DNA of 64,000 bases from Hormoscilla sp. GUM202 (GTDB lineage: Bacteria; Cyanobacteriota; Cyanobacteriia; Cyanobacteriales; Desertifilaceae): the NCBI GenBank assembly GCA_005518205.2, contig RFFC02000014.1:106213-170212 (forward strand). Reading direction: 5' to 3'. The position numbers and the translations under genes were made by a program. This document shows positions 1 through 7,750 of this stretch, one piece after another. The notes beneath the pieces are model-generated. The model did no database searches, was not told where the DNA came from, and saw only the letters and a program-made list of their open reading frames with translations. Position 1 is the stretch's first letter; each line of letters opens with the position of its first letter.

Positions 1-153
1 TCCCATTGACAAACCTGATTCCCCCATTCCAAAGCCCTCAGTTGTGCTAGCTGATGGGCTGTTTCCACGCCCTCCACGCTCCGGGCCCCCTCCGCTACCA
101 GACATCCATGCCCAGATTATCAGCCAGAGTGACGATCGCCTGAACAATTTATA

Positions 154-1332
154 AGTAGTCAGACAAAATTAATTACATATTTTTCTCCAAAATTTTTTAT
201 GATTGTTTCAACGGAATCAACTAAGTTTTTCCAGCAAGAATAAGCATCGATTTCAATCCATTCGTATTTAATAAACCGCCACAAGATTTCAATCAAATTC
301 AAATGAGGTGAATAAGTGGGGAGATGGAATATAGTAATATTGCGTTCTTTCCATTCTTCAATCTTATCTTGAATAGCATCACTAGTATGGACAGATGCTT
401 GGTCTACTACAATTACTGTTTGCTTTTCCATTCTCGTGGGAAAAAATGCATCGATACAAGCTATGACTACATCTGAATTAATATTTTGAGTAGATACATA
501 CGCTTCTAAATGATTGTGGCGATTCATTATTCCTAATACATTTAATCTGCGGCTACTCCGACTAGGTACTTCTATATATTCCCCAATATTTTGCCATCCA
601 TAAGGGACACAAGGGATTAAATAAAACCCACTTTCATCTAAATAATACAAATTAATTTCCCCCAAATTGTCTAACAGTTTCAGTTGTTCAAGTTGTGCTT
701 TTTTTTCCTCATACTCTTGAGCTGGGGGGCTGACAGCTACCCCTTTACGCATCCGATGCCAACTCATATTCATTGTTTTCAATATTCTCTGAACAGTTTT
801 AACACTTGTTTCAATTCCCCATTCTTCTTTGATTTTAGCCACCACTTTTTTTAATTGCCTCGGTTCTTCTTCAGTCCAGGCTTTAATTTTTTCTTTTTGT
901 TCGAGACTAAAGGTTTGCTTACGACCTCTTCCAGACTTATTATATAGTCCGACCATTCCCTCGGAATCCCAATTTTTAATCCAATTGTAGATAGTTCTAT
1001 AACTAACATCAAAGATTTCCATAAGTTCTTTAACTTTTTTATGTTCTCGATCTCGCAAAAGTAAACAATGTGCTCTTTGACGAACTTGATGATGGCGACT
1101 TTGATGATAAATTCGTAAGAGCAATTTTGCAGAAAGCTCATTTATTTCGCGCATTAAAATCCTTCTTAATTTCTCCTAATTTATCGTCATATTATGTCAA
1201 ATATATCTGGCCGGGGATGAGCATGAAAACCGACTCCCCGTTAGTTTGACAAAAATCTGCTACATGTACGAGTAGCTATATCTAGTATAACAAGTTTTCT
1301 CGATTTTGTGCAATTAATTTTGTCCAACTACT
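154..1332 (-). mobile_element. IS630-family insertion sequence, copy 1
   Basis: The element is 1179 bp, flanked by TA at 152-153 and 1333-1334, as expected for the TA target duplication of IS630/Tc1-mariner elements. Its ends form imperfect inverted repeats of about 25 bp: AGTAGTCAGACAAAATTAAT on the left and AGTAGTTGGACAAAATTAAT as the reverse complement of the right end. The transposase stop codon lies inside the left repeat. A second copy, identical as far as I can see, lies at 33846-35024 in the same orientation. This copy interrupts the EAL-domain remnant. Confidence 0.93.
159..1154 (-). CDS. IS630-family transposase
   Basis: This 331-residue DDE transposase would cut and paste its own element into TA sites. 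The first ~110 residues form a helix-turn-helix region (VSYRTIYNWIKNW) of the kind that binds the terminal repeats. The catalytic part shows the three acidic positions expected for the family: LDESG (about residue 172), VVDQASVH (about 250) and NLIEILW (about 286). The length is normal for a single-frame IS630 transposase, and nothing suggests it is broken. The protein is identical to that of the copy at 33851-34846. An element with two intact identical copies is probably recently active, and it is the obvious candidate to mobilise the 100-bp MITEs at 2692 and 63530, whose ends match. Confidence 0.94.
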   Translation of the reverse strand: MREINELSAKLLLRIYHQSRHHQVRQRAHCLLLRDREHKKVKELMEIFDVSYRTIYNWIKNWDSEGMVGLYNKSGRGRKQTFSLEQKEKIKAWTEEEPRQLKKVVAKIKEEWGIETSVKTVQRILKTMNMSWHRMRKGVAVSPPAQEYEEKKAQLEQLKLLDNLGEINLYYLDESGFYLIPCVPYGWQNIGEYIEVPSRSSRRLNVLGIMNRHNHLEAYVSTQNINSDVVIACIDAFFPTRMEKQTVIVVDQASVHTSDAIQDKIEEWKERNITIFHLPTYSPHLNLIEILWRFIKYEWIEIDAYSCWKNLVDSVETIIKNFGEKYVINFV

Positions 1333-1404
1333 TATATTTTCACCATTAGCACCAATGCGATTGACATTCATAGCGGTCAATCTTCAAAGTATTAATGGCA
1401 TCGC

Positions 1405-1481
1405 TCATAATAGCGATCGGGCAGGCTTGGAATACTGGGTACCACAGCTATCAGTGCCCGCCACAGGACTTATAGCCTTGA
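1405..1481 (+). pseudogene. DUF4214-like fragment, 5' exon of intron site
   Basis: The plus strand just before the intron reads NSDRAGLEYWV.QL...GLIAL, which resembles the DUF4214 motif (D..Gl.yWv.ql). Immediately after the intron, 3980-4056 reads VISSAAADDNSSDRAWL, similar to the tail of the same domain. Joining 1481 to 3980 keeps one frame across the junction (L-S-V-I-S-S). I infer that the intron inserted into a DUF4214-containing gene whose upstream part is now lost, because the sequence left of about 1400 belongs to an EAL remnant. The domain is short and the match is by eye. Confidence 0.45.
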
Positions 1482-2691
1482 GTGCGATTCGTTTAGCGTA
1501 AACTGAATTGACACAAGTCAATAATGGTGACCGCTAGCAGGGTTTCATTAGCCTTGACAACTTACAGATGATGGTGGTGAAAGCCCACCCCTCCAGGTGC
1601 AGGAGTGACAGCACCCTCCCCACGGTAGAGATGGCATCAATCCGTGAAGCGGGAAGGAAAGGCGCTCTAATCGGTAGCCTAAACCGGTTATCGCCAAGCA
1701 AGTAGTCATGATGAGCGAAAGCGAAGGTTTACAGATGTCGTTATTAAGAACCAGCGTAATAAGGCTGAGACGCTGGCCCAAAAGGGAAAGGATATAGGTC
1801 ATTGGCGGACTCAAGGCCGACCAATAAGCACTGACCATAAACCCGGCATATAGAACCTATCTAAAACTACAACCAATCATCTGTAGGAACGAAGTAAACC
1901 AGGTATGTACTCTCAATCACCGGTCGATAGATTGAGTAGCCACCACAGGCGCAAACTCTGCTCTCCGGAAGGCAGGTCATACTTGGGAAAGATTGAGTGG
2001 AGAAGCACAAACGCCCATCTGTAATGGATGGGATAAGCTAACGCCCTCACGGTTTCGTCAATTGTGAAGTTGTGAGTAGTAGTTAATATGTCACGGAACA
2101 CCATCAATAGAAGAGTGTATGACTGGAAGACTATCCCCTGGCAGAAGCTAGAGCGAGTAGTTTTTAAGCTGCAAAAACGAATTTACAGAGCGGCACAGGA
2201 AGGCAATAGACAAAAAGTTCGCAAGCTCCAAGGGTTACTGAATAGGTCATGGTCCGCAAAGATGATAGCGGTACGGCAGGTAAGTCAACAGAACCAGGGA
2301 AAGAAAACGGCAGGTGTGGATGGAGTGAAAGCTCTAACCCCAAAGCAACGTCAGGAACTGGTAAGCCAACTCAGAGTCACCAAAAAGGTTAAGGCAAAAC
2401 CCACACGAAGAGTATGGATACCAAAACCAGGAGGGGACGAAAAGAGGCCATTAGGGATACCGACAATGCACGACCGCGCATTACAAGGGTTGGTCAAACA
2501 GGCGCTAGAACCCGAATGGGAGGCGTACATGGAAGCCAACTCATACGGATTCAGATCGGGGAGAGGATGCCACGATGCAATAGAAGCGATATTCAACAGC
2601 ATCAAGACGAAACCCAAATGGGTATTAGATGCGGATATTGCGAAATGCTTCGACAGAATCAGTCACTCAGCACTCCTTGATAAACTGAATA

Positions 2692-2791
2692 AGTACATGG
2701 ACAAAATTAATTTCACACACTCTCTCGCGCTAGTCTCCATATCCGGAGCATGTCGCCCATGGCTATGTGCAATTATTTTTGTCTAACTACT
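2692..2791 (+). mobile_element. 100-bp MITE related to the IS630 element, copy 1
   Basis: This is exactly 100 bp between TA dinucleotides (2690-2691 and 2792-2793). Its ends are inverted repeats: AGTACATGGACAAAATTAAT on the left and AGTTAGACAAAAATAATTGC within the reverse-complemented right end. Both resemble the ends of the IS630 element at 154-1332. It contains no gene. A near-identical copy in the opposite orientation lies at 63530-63629. It sits in the intron reverse-transcriptase gene. Confidence 0.92.
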
Positions 2792-3911
2792 TACAACATC
2801 ACCAATCCGCAGACAAATACGGGCATGGTTAAAAGCCGGGGTGATAGACCAGGGAACATGGCAAACCACGGAAACCGGGACTCCACAGGGGGGAGTAATA
2901 TCCCCATTACTGGCCAATATAGCCCTTCACGGACTAGAAAAGGAAGTAATGAGCCTCGCGCAAACGAAAAAGGAAAAGGCAAAACTGACAATAGTCAGAT
3001 ACGCCGATGACTTTGTGGTTATGCATGATGACCGGTCAATGATTGAACAAGCAAGAGGAGTAGTTGAGGACTGGCTAAAAGGAATAGGTCTAGAGTTAAA
3101 AGCCGAAAAAACAAGGATATCTCACACGCAGGAGGGAGAGAGCCCAGGATTCGATTTCCTAGGGTTCAATATCCGACAGTACAAAATGGGGAAACATAGA
3201 AGCGGCAAAAACTCTAACGGGACCACCCTAGGATTCAAGACCCTAATCAAACCAAGTAACAAATCCATTAGGAAACATAAAGAACAGCTATCACAGATAG
3301 TTAAAAGCCATAAATGTACACCACAAACAGCGTTGATAGCAAAACTGAACCCGGTAATACGGGGATGGAGTAACTATTTCAGGACAGTGGTAAGTAAGGA
3401 AACTTACAACGACATGGACAATCACCTATGGAAATTACTCTGGCAATGGGCAACACGACGGCATCACAACAAATCAGGGCAATGGATAGCTAAGAAATAC
3501 TGGACCACTGAAGGTAAGAACCATTGGGTATTTGCCGGCAAGTCCAGAGAAATTGGCGAAATAACAATGGCCAAACACTCCGAAACTGAGATAGTCAGAC
3601 ACGTAAAGGTGAAAGGTACAGCTAGCCCTTTCGACGGTAACCTAGTCTATTGGAGCCAAAGATTACGGAAGAGCCCAGATGTAAGCACAAGAATAATAAA
3701 GCTGCTCAAGAGGCAGGATGGCAAGTGCAGGCTATGCGGACTAACGTTCAAGGATGGTGACAAATGGGAAGTGGACCATATCCTGCCAACCTCAAGGGGA
3801 GGTAAGGACTGGTATGCAAACCTACAGTTGCTACACGATTATTGCCACGACTATAAGTCTGCCAGAGATGGTAGCAAAGGCCGTATCCATGACAAGGATG
3901 ACGAAACTGAG

Positions 3912-3979
3912 GAGCCGGATGAGGTGAAAGTCTCACGTCCGGTTCTGAAGACGAGTCGGTCCGGTGACGGACTGGCTTA
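3912..3979 (+). ncRNA. Group II intron domains V and VI
   Basis: Domain V (3912-3948) has the GAGCC start, the GTGAAAGT loop region and the closing ACGTCCGGTTCTGAA arm. A second hairpin, GTCGGTCCGGTGACGGACTGGC, follows as domain VI. Domain V is the catalytic core of the ribozyme. The same bases also encode the last codons of the intron protein (EPDEVKVSRPVLKTSRSGDGLA). Confidence 0.8.
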
Positions 3980-4056
3980 GTGTAATCAGCAGTGCTGCTG
4001 CCGACGATAATAGTAGCGATCGCGCTTGGCTGGCGAGGGACAAGAGAGCAAGGATA

Positions 4057-5241
4057 ATGAGAACGATTGCCGAAATTAACGACAAAATAAACCGCAAACA
4101 GGCAGTAGTGTGGACGGTAGAGGAAGTAAAGGCGCGAGTAGCAGAAGTTGGCGTCACCCAGGCAGCCAAGGAAGTGGATGCGATCGCCACAGGCACATTT
4201 GAGCCAATGGAGTCTTCAGGAGCGATAATCAACCTAGGACAGACCGATCCACCGATCAAAATTCGCCAGTGCTGGTTAGATGGCATCCCGGCCTATTCCG
4301 GTTTTGGGCCAGTAGATTTATATATAGGAGCAACCGAACCAGTGGATACCCAACAAGGGGAAGATGCCAGAGAACATGGCGGTGCTTATGCGATCTCAGA
4401 CCTGATTGCGGGAAAATCAGTGCAGCTGCGAGCGATCGGACAGGCAACAGATTGCTACCCGAGAGCCTCCTTTGAAACCACAATTAGCAGCAAGACCATT
4501 AACCAATTTTATTTATACAATCCTCGCAATCTGTACCAGAATTTTATTGTGGGAGTTAATGGAGGCGATCGCACCCTGTTTACCTACCTCGGTCCCTTAC
4601 ATCCGCAACTGGGAAACGCCGTCTACTCCAACACGGGAGCCATTTCTCCCCTACTGAACGACCCCAAACTGCAACTGATTGGCATTGGCAGCCGGATATT
4701 ATTAGGAGGTGCGATCGGTTATGTTTCCTGGGAAGGAACTCAGCACTTCCCTTTACAAAAACGCCTCCCCAATGATACACCAATAGGTCCAGCTGCCACC
4801 CTGGCTCTGATTGGCGATGCCAAGCAAATGAACCCAAAGTGGGTCAGGGCCTGCTACTTCAAAAATTACGGTCCCTCCTTAATGCTGGGGGTCGGCGTCC
4901 CCCTACCAGTATTGCACGACTTCGTTGTACAACATTGTGCCGTCGAAGACAAGGATCTAGTCGCCCCCGTAGTAGATTTTTCCATTCCCCGCCGGGTCCG
5001 TCCCACCTTCGGACTGGTCAGCTACGCCCAGCTGAAAAGCGGGAAGATTGCCATTGATGGCAAAGCAGTTAGAGTTGCCCCCCTTGCCAGTATCTTTCTC
5101 TCCCGTCAAGTTGCCCTAGAATTAAAAGAATGGATTACAGCTGGCAAATTTACCCTTACCGAACCCGTAGCCCCAATTCCAATGGACCGGTCTTTTTTAC
5201 CTCAAGACAAGTTTGGTTCTCAGGAGATGGAAATTGAATAG
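4057..5241 (+). CDS. DUF39/HcyBio family protein (homocysteine biosynthesis)
   Basis: The protein has 394 residues from the ATG at 4057, where the family sequence MRTIAEINDKINRKQAVVWT begins. An open frame continues upstream to 3964, but that part is intron end and DUF4214 remnant. A purine-rich AGAGCAAGG precedes the ATG. The sequence shows the conserved DUF39 features GTFEPMESSGA, LDGIPAYSGFGPVDLYIG, GGAYAISDLIAGK and PDPRN-like YLYNPRN. DUF39 proteins have been tied to homocysteine formation from sulfide and aspartate semialdehyde in methanogens. The cyanobacterial role is assumed by homology. The group II intron ends only 77 bp upstream, so the native promoter may have been displaced. Confidence 0.85.
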   Translation: MRTIAEINDKINRKQAVVWTVEEVKARVAEVGVTQAAKEVDAIATGTFEPMESSGAIINLGQTDPPIKIRQCWLDGIPAYSGFGPVDLYIGATEPVDTQQGEDAREHGGAYAISDLIAGKSVQLRAIGQATDCYPRASFETTISSKTINQFYLYNPRNLYQNFIVGVNGGDRTLFTYLGPLHPQLGNAVYSNTGAISPLLNDPKLQLIGIGSRILLGGAIGYVSWEGTQHFPLQKRLPNDTPIGPAATLALIGDAKQMNPKWVRACYFKNYGPSLMLGVGVPLPVLHDFVVQHCAVEDKDLVAPVVDFSIPRRVRPTFGLVSYAQLKSGKIAIDGKAVRVAPLASIFLSRQVALELKEWITAGKFTLTEPVAPIPMDRSFLPQDKFGSQEMEIE

Positions 5242-5346
5242 ACCATATAAGAAGAGATTATGTTATACTGACCTTGGGCATAAACTGGCCTTTTGGCGGA
5301 CACTATAGCATTTCTCTTTCGCCCGTGCCATTTCAGGCATAATTAA

Positions 5347-6216
5347 CTATTCGGGAGTGTTTTGCTTGCGGGAGCGGGAGGGTTTAGAGATGGGTTTGCG
5401 AGGCACTGTTCCGGAAAAATCAGAAGATGATTGTAACTCGTCAGTACGGGTGGATGTGGAGAGCCTTTGGGCTTTTTGAAACCGCTGGGGGCCCTTCTTC
5501 TTGGAAAAATTATTTTTCTGCTTGAACTTGCTGGCCAGAGCAGCAATAGCAGTGCCCGACTGAATTACCAGGTCGTTCCCCTGTCGCTGAACATCAAATT
5601 CCCAGAAGTGATTCAAAACCTTGCCCGTGAGCACGCCCTTGAGCTTCAGCTTGAACGACTTGGGGCGCTCTTCTTTTTTGCGGGGGGCCTGATGAAGCTT
5701 GACAACTACCTCCTCTTTCTCTTGGGAACTATAGACCACCTCACCCCGAATCGAAAAATAGCCATCTTCAAAATGGGCGGTATCAGCTATCTTGGTTTTA
5801 TCGATGACCTGATTTTTTACAAGCGTTTCTGGATCCCAGACCCCGACAATTTGGGTATGCAAATCTTGTTCCTTCTCTCGGGTGCGGGGATAGACCACCC
5901 ACAGGTGTTCTTCCTCTAGATTCATGTGCTTCCTCAACAGACTTATGATCCGACCGAGCAGCACTGCATCGATCGTCGTGCCATCGGAGGCTGTCAGGGT
6001 GCCTTGGGTGAATTGTGTCGGCATGGGGGTATATCGACCCCGGACTAAGCCGATGGCTCGGTACTGCTTCGGTTCGCTGGGAGGAGAAATCGGTTGTGGC
6101 CGAGGTCTTAGCGGTGGCTTTTCCTTCACGGGCGGGCTGACCTTGGCCTCTTGGCCACCGTCAGCTGGCTGAGATTCCCGAGATTTTTCTTCCTTGGATA
6201 AAGACTCAGAAGTCAT
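5347..6216 (-). CDS. Conserved cyanobacterial protein, function unknown
   Basis: The protein has 289 residues. A charged, proline-rich N-terminus (about 1-55) leads into a well-conserved-looking middle (about 55-210: YRAIGLVRGRYTP, DGTTIDAVLLGR, HLWVVYPRTRE, FSIRGEVVYS), and the C-terminal tail is lysine/arginine-rich (about 230-289). No membrane segment or signal peptide is visible. I recognise the type as a widespread cyanobacterial family without an assigned role. The basic tail suggests nucleic-acid or ribosome contact, which is only inference. Residues 266-271 (DFSGTV) are encoded by one copy of the dispersed 17-mer repeat described in the findings. The gene is convergent with the DUF39 gene. 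Confidence 0.8.
   Translation of the reverse strand: MTSESLSKEEKSRESQPADGGQEAKVSPPVKEKPPLRPRPQPISPPSEPKQYRAIGLVRGRYTPMPTQFTQGTLTASDGTTIDAVLLGRIISLLRKHMNLEEEHLWVVYPRTREKEQDLHTQIVGVWDPETLVKNQVIDKTKIADTAHFEDGYFSIRGEVVYSSQEKEEVVVKLHQAPRKKEERPKSFKLKLKGVLTGKVLNHFWEFDVQRQGNDLVIQSGTAIAALASKFKQKNNFSKKKGPQRFQKAQRLSTSTRTDELQSSSDFSGTVPRKPISKPSRSRKQNTPE
5405..5421 (-). repeat. Dispersed 17-mer GATTTTTCCGGAACAGT
   Basis: One of five copies in the window. It is in frame within the 289-aa gene and encodes DFSGTV. Confidence 0.85.
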
Positions 6217-6514
6217 AGACTTGAATTCAAGCGGTCAGGATGATTACGTTAGTCTGCCTATTGTACTGTTCTTGAGGGAGAACGCTCACTTACCTTCGCA
6301 GTCGGACCTCAGTTTGACTCTGGCGTGTAAAGTTTTGTAAACTTAGTTCAAACCCTTTGGCTGTGGGAATTTCGAGCATTATTATTCAAACTACCAACAC
6401 AGCCCGATCGCGCACTGCGTAGCGGAGGGGGCGTTACCCGGGGAGCTGGCAGCCATAGAACTAAGAACTACCGTTTGCTCAGGACCGGTAGCCTGTCTGT
6501 GCGCACGCTCCTAT

Positions 6515-6581
6515 CGTTTCCAGAGACACCCACCCATGTCGTTGCCTGCTGGCGAACGACAGGGTGGGTGAAGAGGAAACG
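6515..6581. repeat. Palindromic repeat, GTTTCC/ACCCACC family
   Basis: The outer arms CGTTTCC and GGAAACG enclose AGAGACACCCACCC and GGGTGGGTG with ACGACA/TGTCGT pairing. Related hairpins lie at 19085-19219 and 29172-29217. It is intergenic here. The stretch 6217-6510 upstream holds no gene that I can see. Confidence 0.75.
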
Positions 6582-6696
6582 ACCCCCTCCGCTGCGCGAA
6601 TCGCGCTCTGCTCAACAACGGCTCGACGAGTGGGATTATCTTCTGAATGCAAGTGATGCCAGAGTTATCCGGCAGATTTAGACAATTTTTCAACTA

Positions 6697-6751
6697 CAGG
6701 AGTACCTGGGGAGTACCTGGGAAGTACCTGGGGAGTACCTGGGGAGTACAT
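6697..6751 (+). repeat. 11-bp tandem repeat (GAGTACCTGGG)
   Basis: Five imperfect units of about 11 bp follow one another directly upstream of the TPR gene. A 17-mer copy follows at 6755-6771. No gene function is apparent. Confidence 0.85.
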
Positions 6752-6754
6752 GCC

Positions 6755-6771
6755 GATTTTTCCGGAACGGT
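6755..6771 (+). repeat. Dispersed 17-mer GATTTTTCCGGAACGGT
   Basis: Exact consensus copy in the leader of the TPR gene, 44 bp before its start codon. Confidence 0.88.
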
Positions 6772-6814
6772 GGGTACAGGAGTTAAAATGACATCAGAGT
6801 TCAAGGGGTATTGC

Positions 6815-7660
6815 GTGAGCAAAAAGCGCATTAACTGGATAGTCTATCTGATGTTGGTGGTGGCAATTACCGCCTTAGTGGGATCTTCCATGATTCCGGT
6901 GTTTGGTAATGCCTTGATGGCTAAACAGCTAGCTAATCGGCCAGCCCAGACGACCGCAGCAGGGACAGGAACCCTCACGGACTCCCGGCGAGGGGAGTTG
7001 GCATCTCAGGCCCGTGGTTATGAACTGGTCCTAGAACGGGAGCCGGAAAATCAGACGGCCCTACGAGGATTGCTAGAGGTGCGCCTGGAGTTACATGATA
7101 TTCCCGGGACGATCGCGCCTTTGACAAAACTGGCCGAGTTGCATCCCGAGGAGGCGAATTACGGGCTGCTGCTGGCTCAGGCTCAGGAGTACATAGGCGA
7201 TCGCCAGGGGGCATCCAATGCCTATCAAAAGGTGTTGGATGCTCATCCCGGCCAGATGAATGCTCTGCAAGGTCTGGTGAACCTGCGGCTGTCCGCTGGA
7301 GATTTTAAAGGGGCGATCGAGTTGCTTGAAGATAGCCTCAAGCAGGCTACCCAAGCGAACCAGCTGCAACCGGGAACTGCGGACACTATCTCGATCGAAC
7401 TGCTGCTGGGACGGGTTTATGCGTCCGAACAACGCTACCCAGAGGCGATCGCGGTCTACGATCAGGCCATAGAAGAGGACCGCAATGATTTTCGACCTGT
7501 GCTAGCTAAAGCTATTGTCCTCAAAACTCAGGGTAAAACTGATGAAGCTCAACTTCTGTTTTCTCAGGCTGCTTCCTTAGCACCAGCTCGGTACCAGGAG
7601 CAAATCAATCAGCTAGCAGCGGAGTCCGATCCCTCAACTGCCGAAACTAGCGAACAGTGA
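6815..7660 (+). CDS. TPR protein with N-terminal membrane anchor
   Basis: I chose the GTG at 6815 because AAGGGG lies 6 bp upstream and the predicted protein then starts SKKRINWIVYLM, as in related cyanobacterial proteins. The frame is open back to 6647, and an ATG at 6788 is the alternative. The protein has 281 residues. One membrane helix lies at about 5-27, then a polar linker, then at least four tetratricopeptide-like helical pairs (GYELVLEREPENQTALRGLLE, AYQKVLDAHPGQMNALQGLVNL, IAVYDQAIEEDRNDFRPVLAKA). It most likely scaffolds protein complexes at the thylakoid or cytoplasmic membrane. The partner is unknown. The upstream DNA has been altered by the 11-bp repeat and a 17-mer insertion. 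Confidence 0.85.
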   Translation: MSKKRINWIVYLMLVVAITALVGSSMIPVFGNALMAKQLANRPAQTTAAGTGTLTDSRRGELASQARGYELVLEREPENQTALRGLLEVRLELHDIPGTIAPLTKLAELHPEEANYGLLLAQAQEYIGDRQGASNAYQKVLDAHPGQMNALQGLVNLRLSAGDFKGAIELLEDSLKQATQANQLQPGTADTISIELLLGRVYASEQRYPEAIAVYDQAIEEDRNDFRPVLAKAIVLKTQGKTDEAQLLFSQAASLAPARYQEQINQLAAESDPSTAETSEQ

Positions 7661-7745
7661 CCAGTGGCCAGTACCGTGACGCTGACCACTAACAACTGTC
7701 CTCTAACAACTGACCACTAACAACTGACCGCTAACAACTGACTAT
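7661..7745. repeat. Tandem spacer repeat (CTGACCACTAACAA-type)
   Basis: The spacer between two convergent genes is made of about five imperfect units related to CTGACCACTAACAA. Similar words recur at 21139-21180 and near 40318. Confidence 0.75.
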
Positions 7746-7750
7746 TCACT

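Larger units (their letters stand above)
1..1395 (-). pseudogene. EAL-domain (c-di-GMP phosphodiesterase) fragment, split by IS630
   Basis: Reading the minus strand across the IS630 insertion gives EAL-family sequence. The part right of the element (about 1395-1333) reads NTLKIDR, then after a +1 shift VNRIGANGEN. The part left of it (150-1) reads IVQAIVTLADNLGMDV, then after a small insertion VEGVETAHQLAQLRALEWGNQ. In intact EAL domains the corresponding stretch is close to LKIDRSFV...NLGMDVVAEGVET, which binds metal and substrate for cyclic-di-GMP hydrolysis. At least two frameshifts are visible besides the IS. The short insertion at about 83-113 (gtagcggaggg...cggagcgtgg) resembles other short repeats in the window. 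The fragment continues past the left edge. It is certainly non-functional. The family call rests on my reading of motifs. Confidence 0.72.
1482..3979 (+). mobile_element. Group II intron (chloroplast-like class) with ORF
   Basis: The 5' end GTGCGATTCG fits the group II consensus GUGCG. The stretch 1500-2087 shares blocks with the other intron copies here (for example ACCAGCG.AATAAGGCT.....CTGGCCCAAAAGGG). The protein ORF starts at 2088 in domain IV. Domain V is visible at 3912-3948 (GAGCCGGATGAGGTGAAAGT, then the pairing arm), and domain VI follows to about 3979. The stop codon of the encoded protein is at the 3' end of the intron, which is usual in cyanobacterial copies. The 3' boundary is inferred from the in-frame exon join and could be off by a few bases. 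A 100-bp MITE at 2692-2791 breaks the ORF, so self-splicing may persist but mobility should be lost. Confidence 0.85.
2088..3980 (+). pseudogene. Group II intron reverse transcriptase/maturase, MITE-interrupted
   Basis: The gene encodes an intron-encoded protein. It begins MSRNTINRRVYDWKTIPW and runs through the RT fingers (RVWIPKPGGDEKRPLGIP). The RT catalytic motif is RYADDFVVMH (near 3000), the maturase region is FDFLGFNIRQY, and the C-terminus is an HNH endonuclease module with CRLCG, VDHILP and the HDYCHDYK end. A 100-bp MITE inserted after codon 201 brings a stop at 2784-2786. Removing the MITE and one copy of its TA duplication restores a single frame of about 596 codons, so no other lesion is needed to explain the break. 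The downstream half could only be translated from an internal start such as 2841, without the RT N-terminus. Confidence 0.9.

Noticed and set aside
851..1141. 96-codon frame antisense-offset to the IS630 transposase
   Set aside because: It occurs identically in both IS copies, but the sequence is the shadow of the transposase frame and has no start signal.
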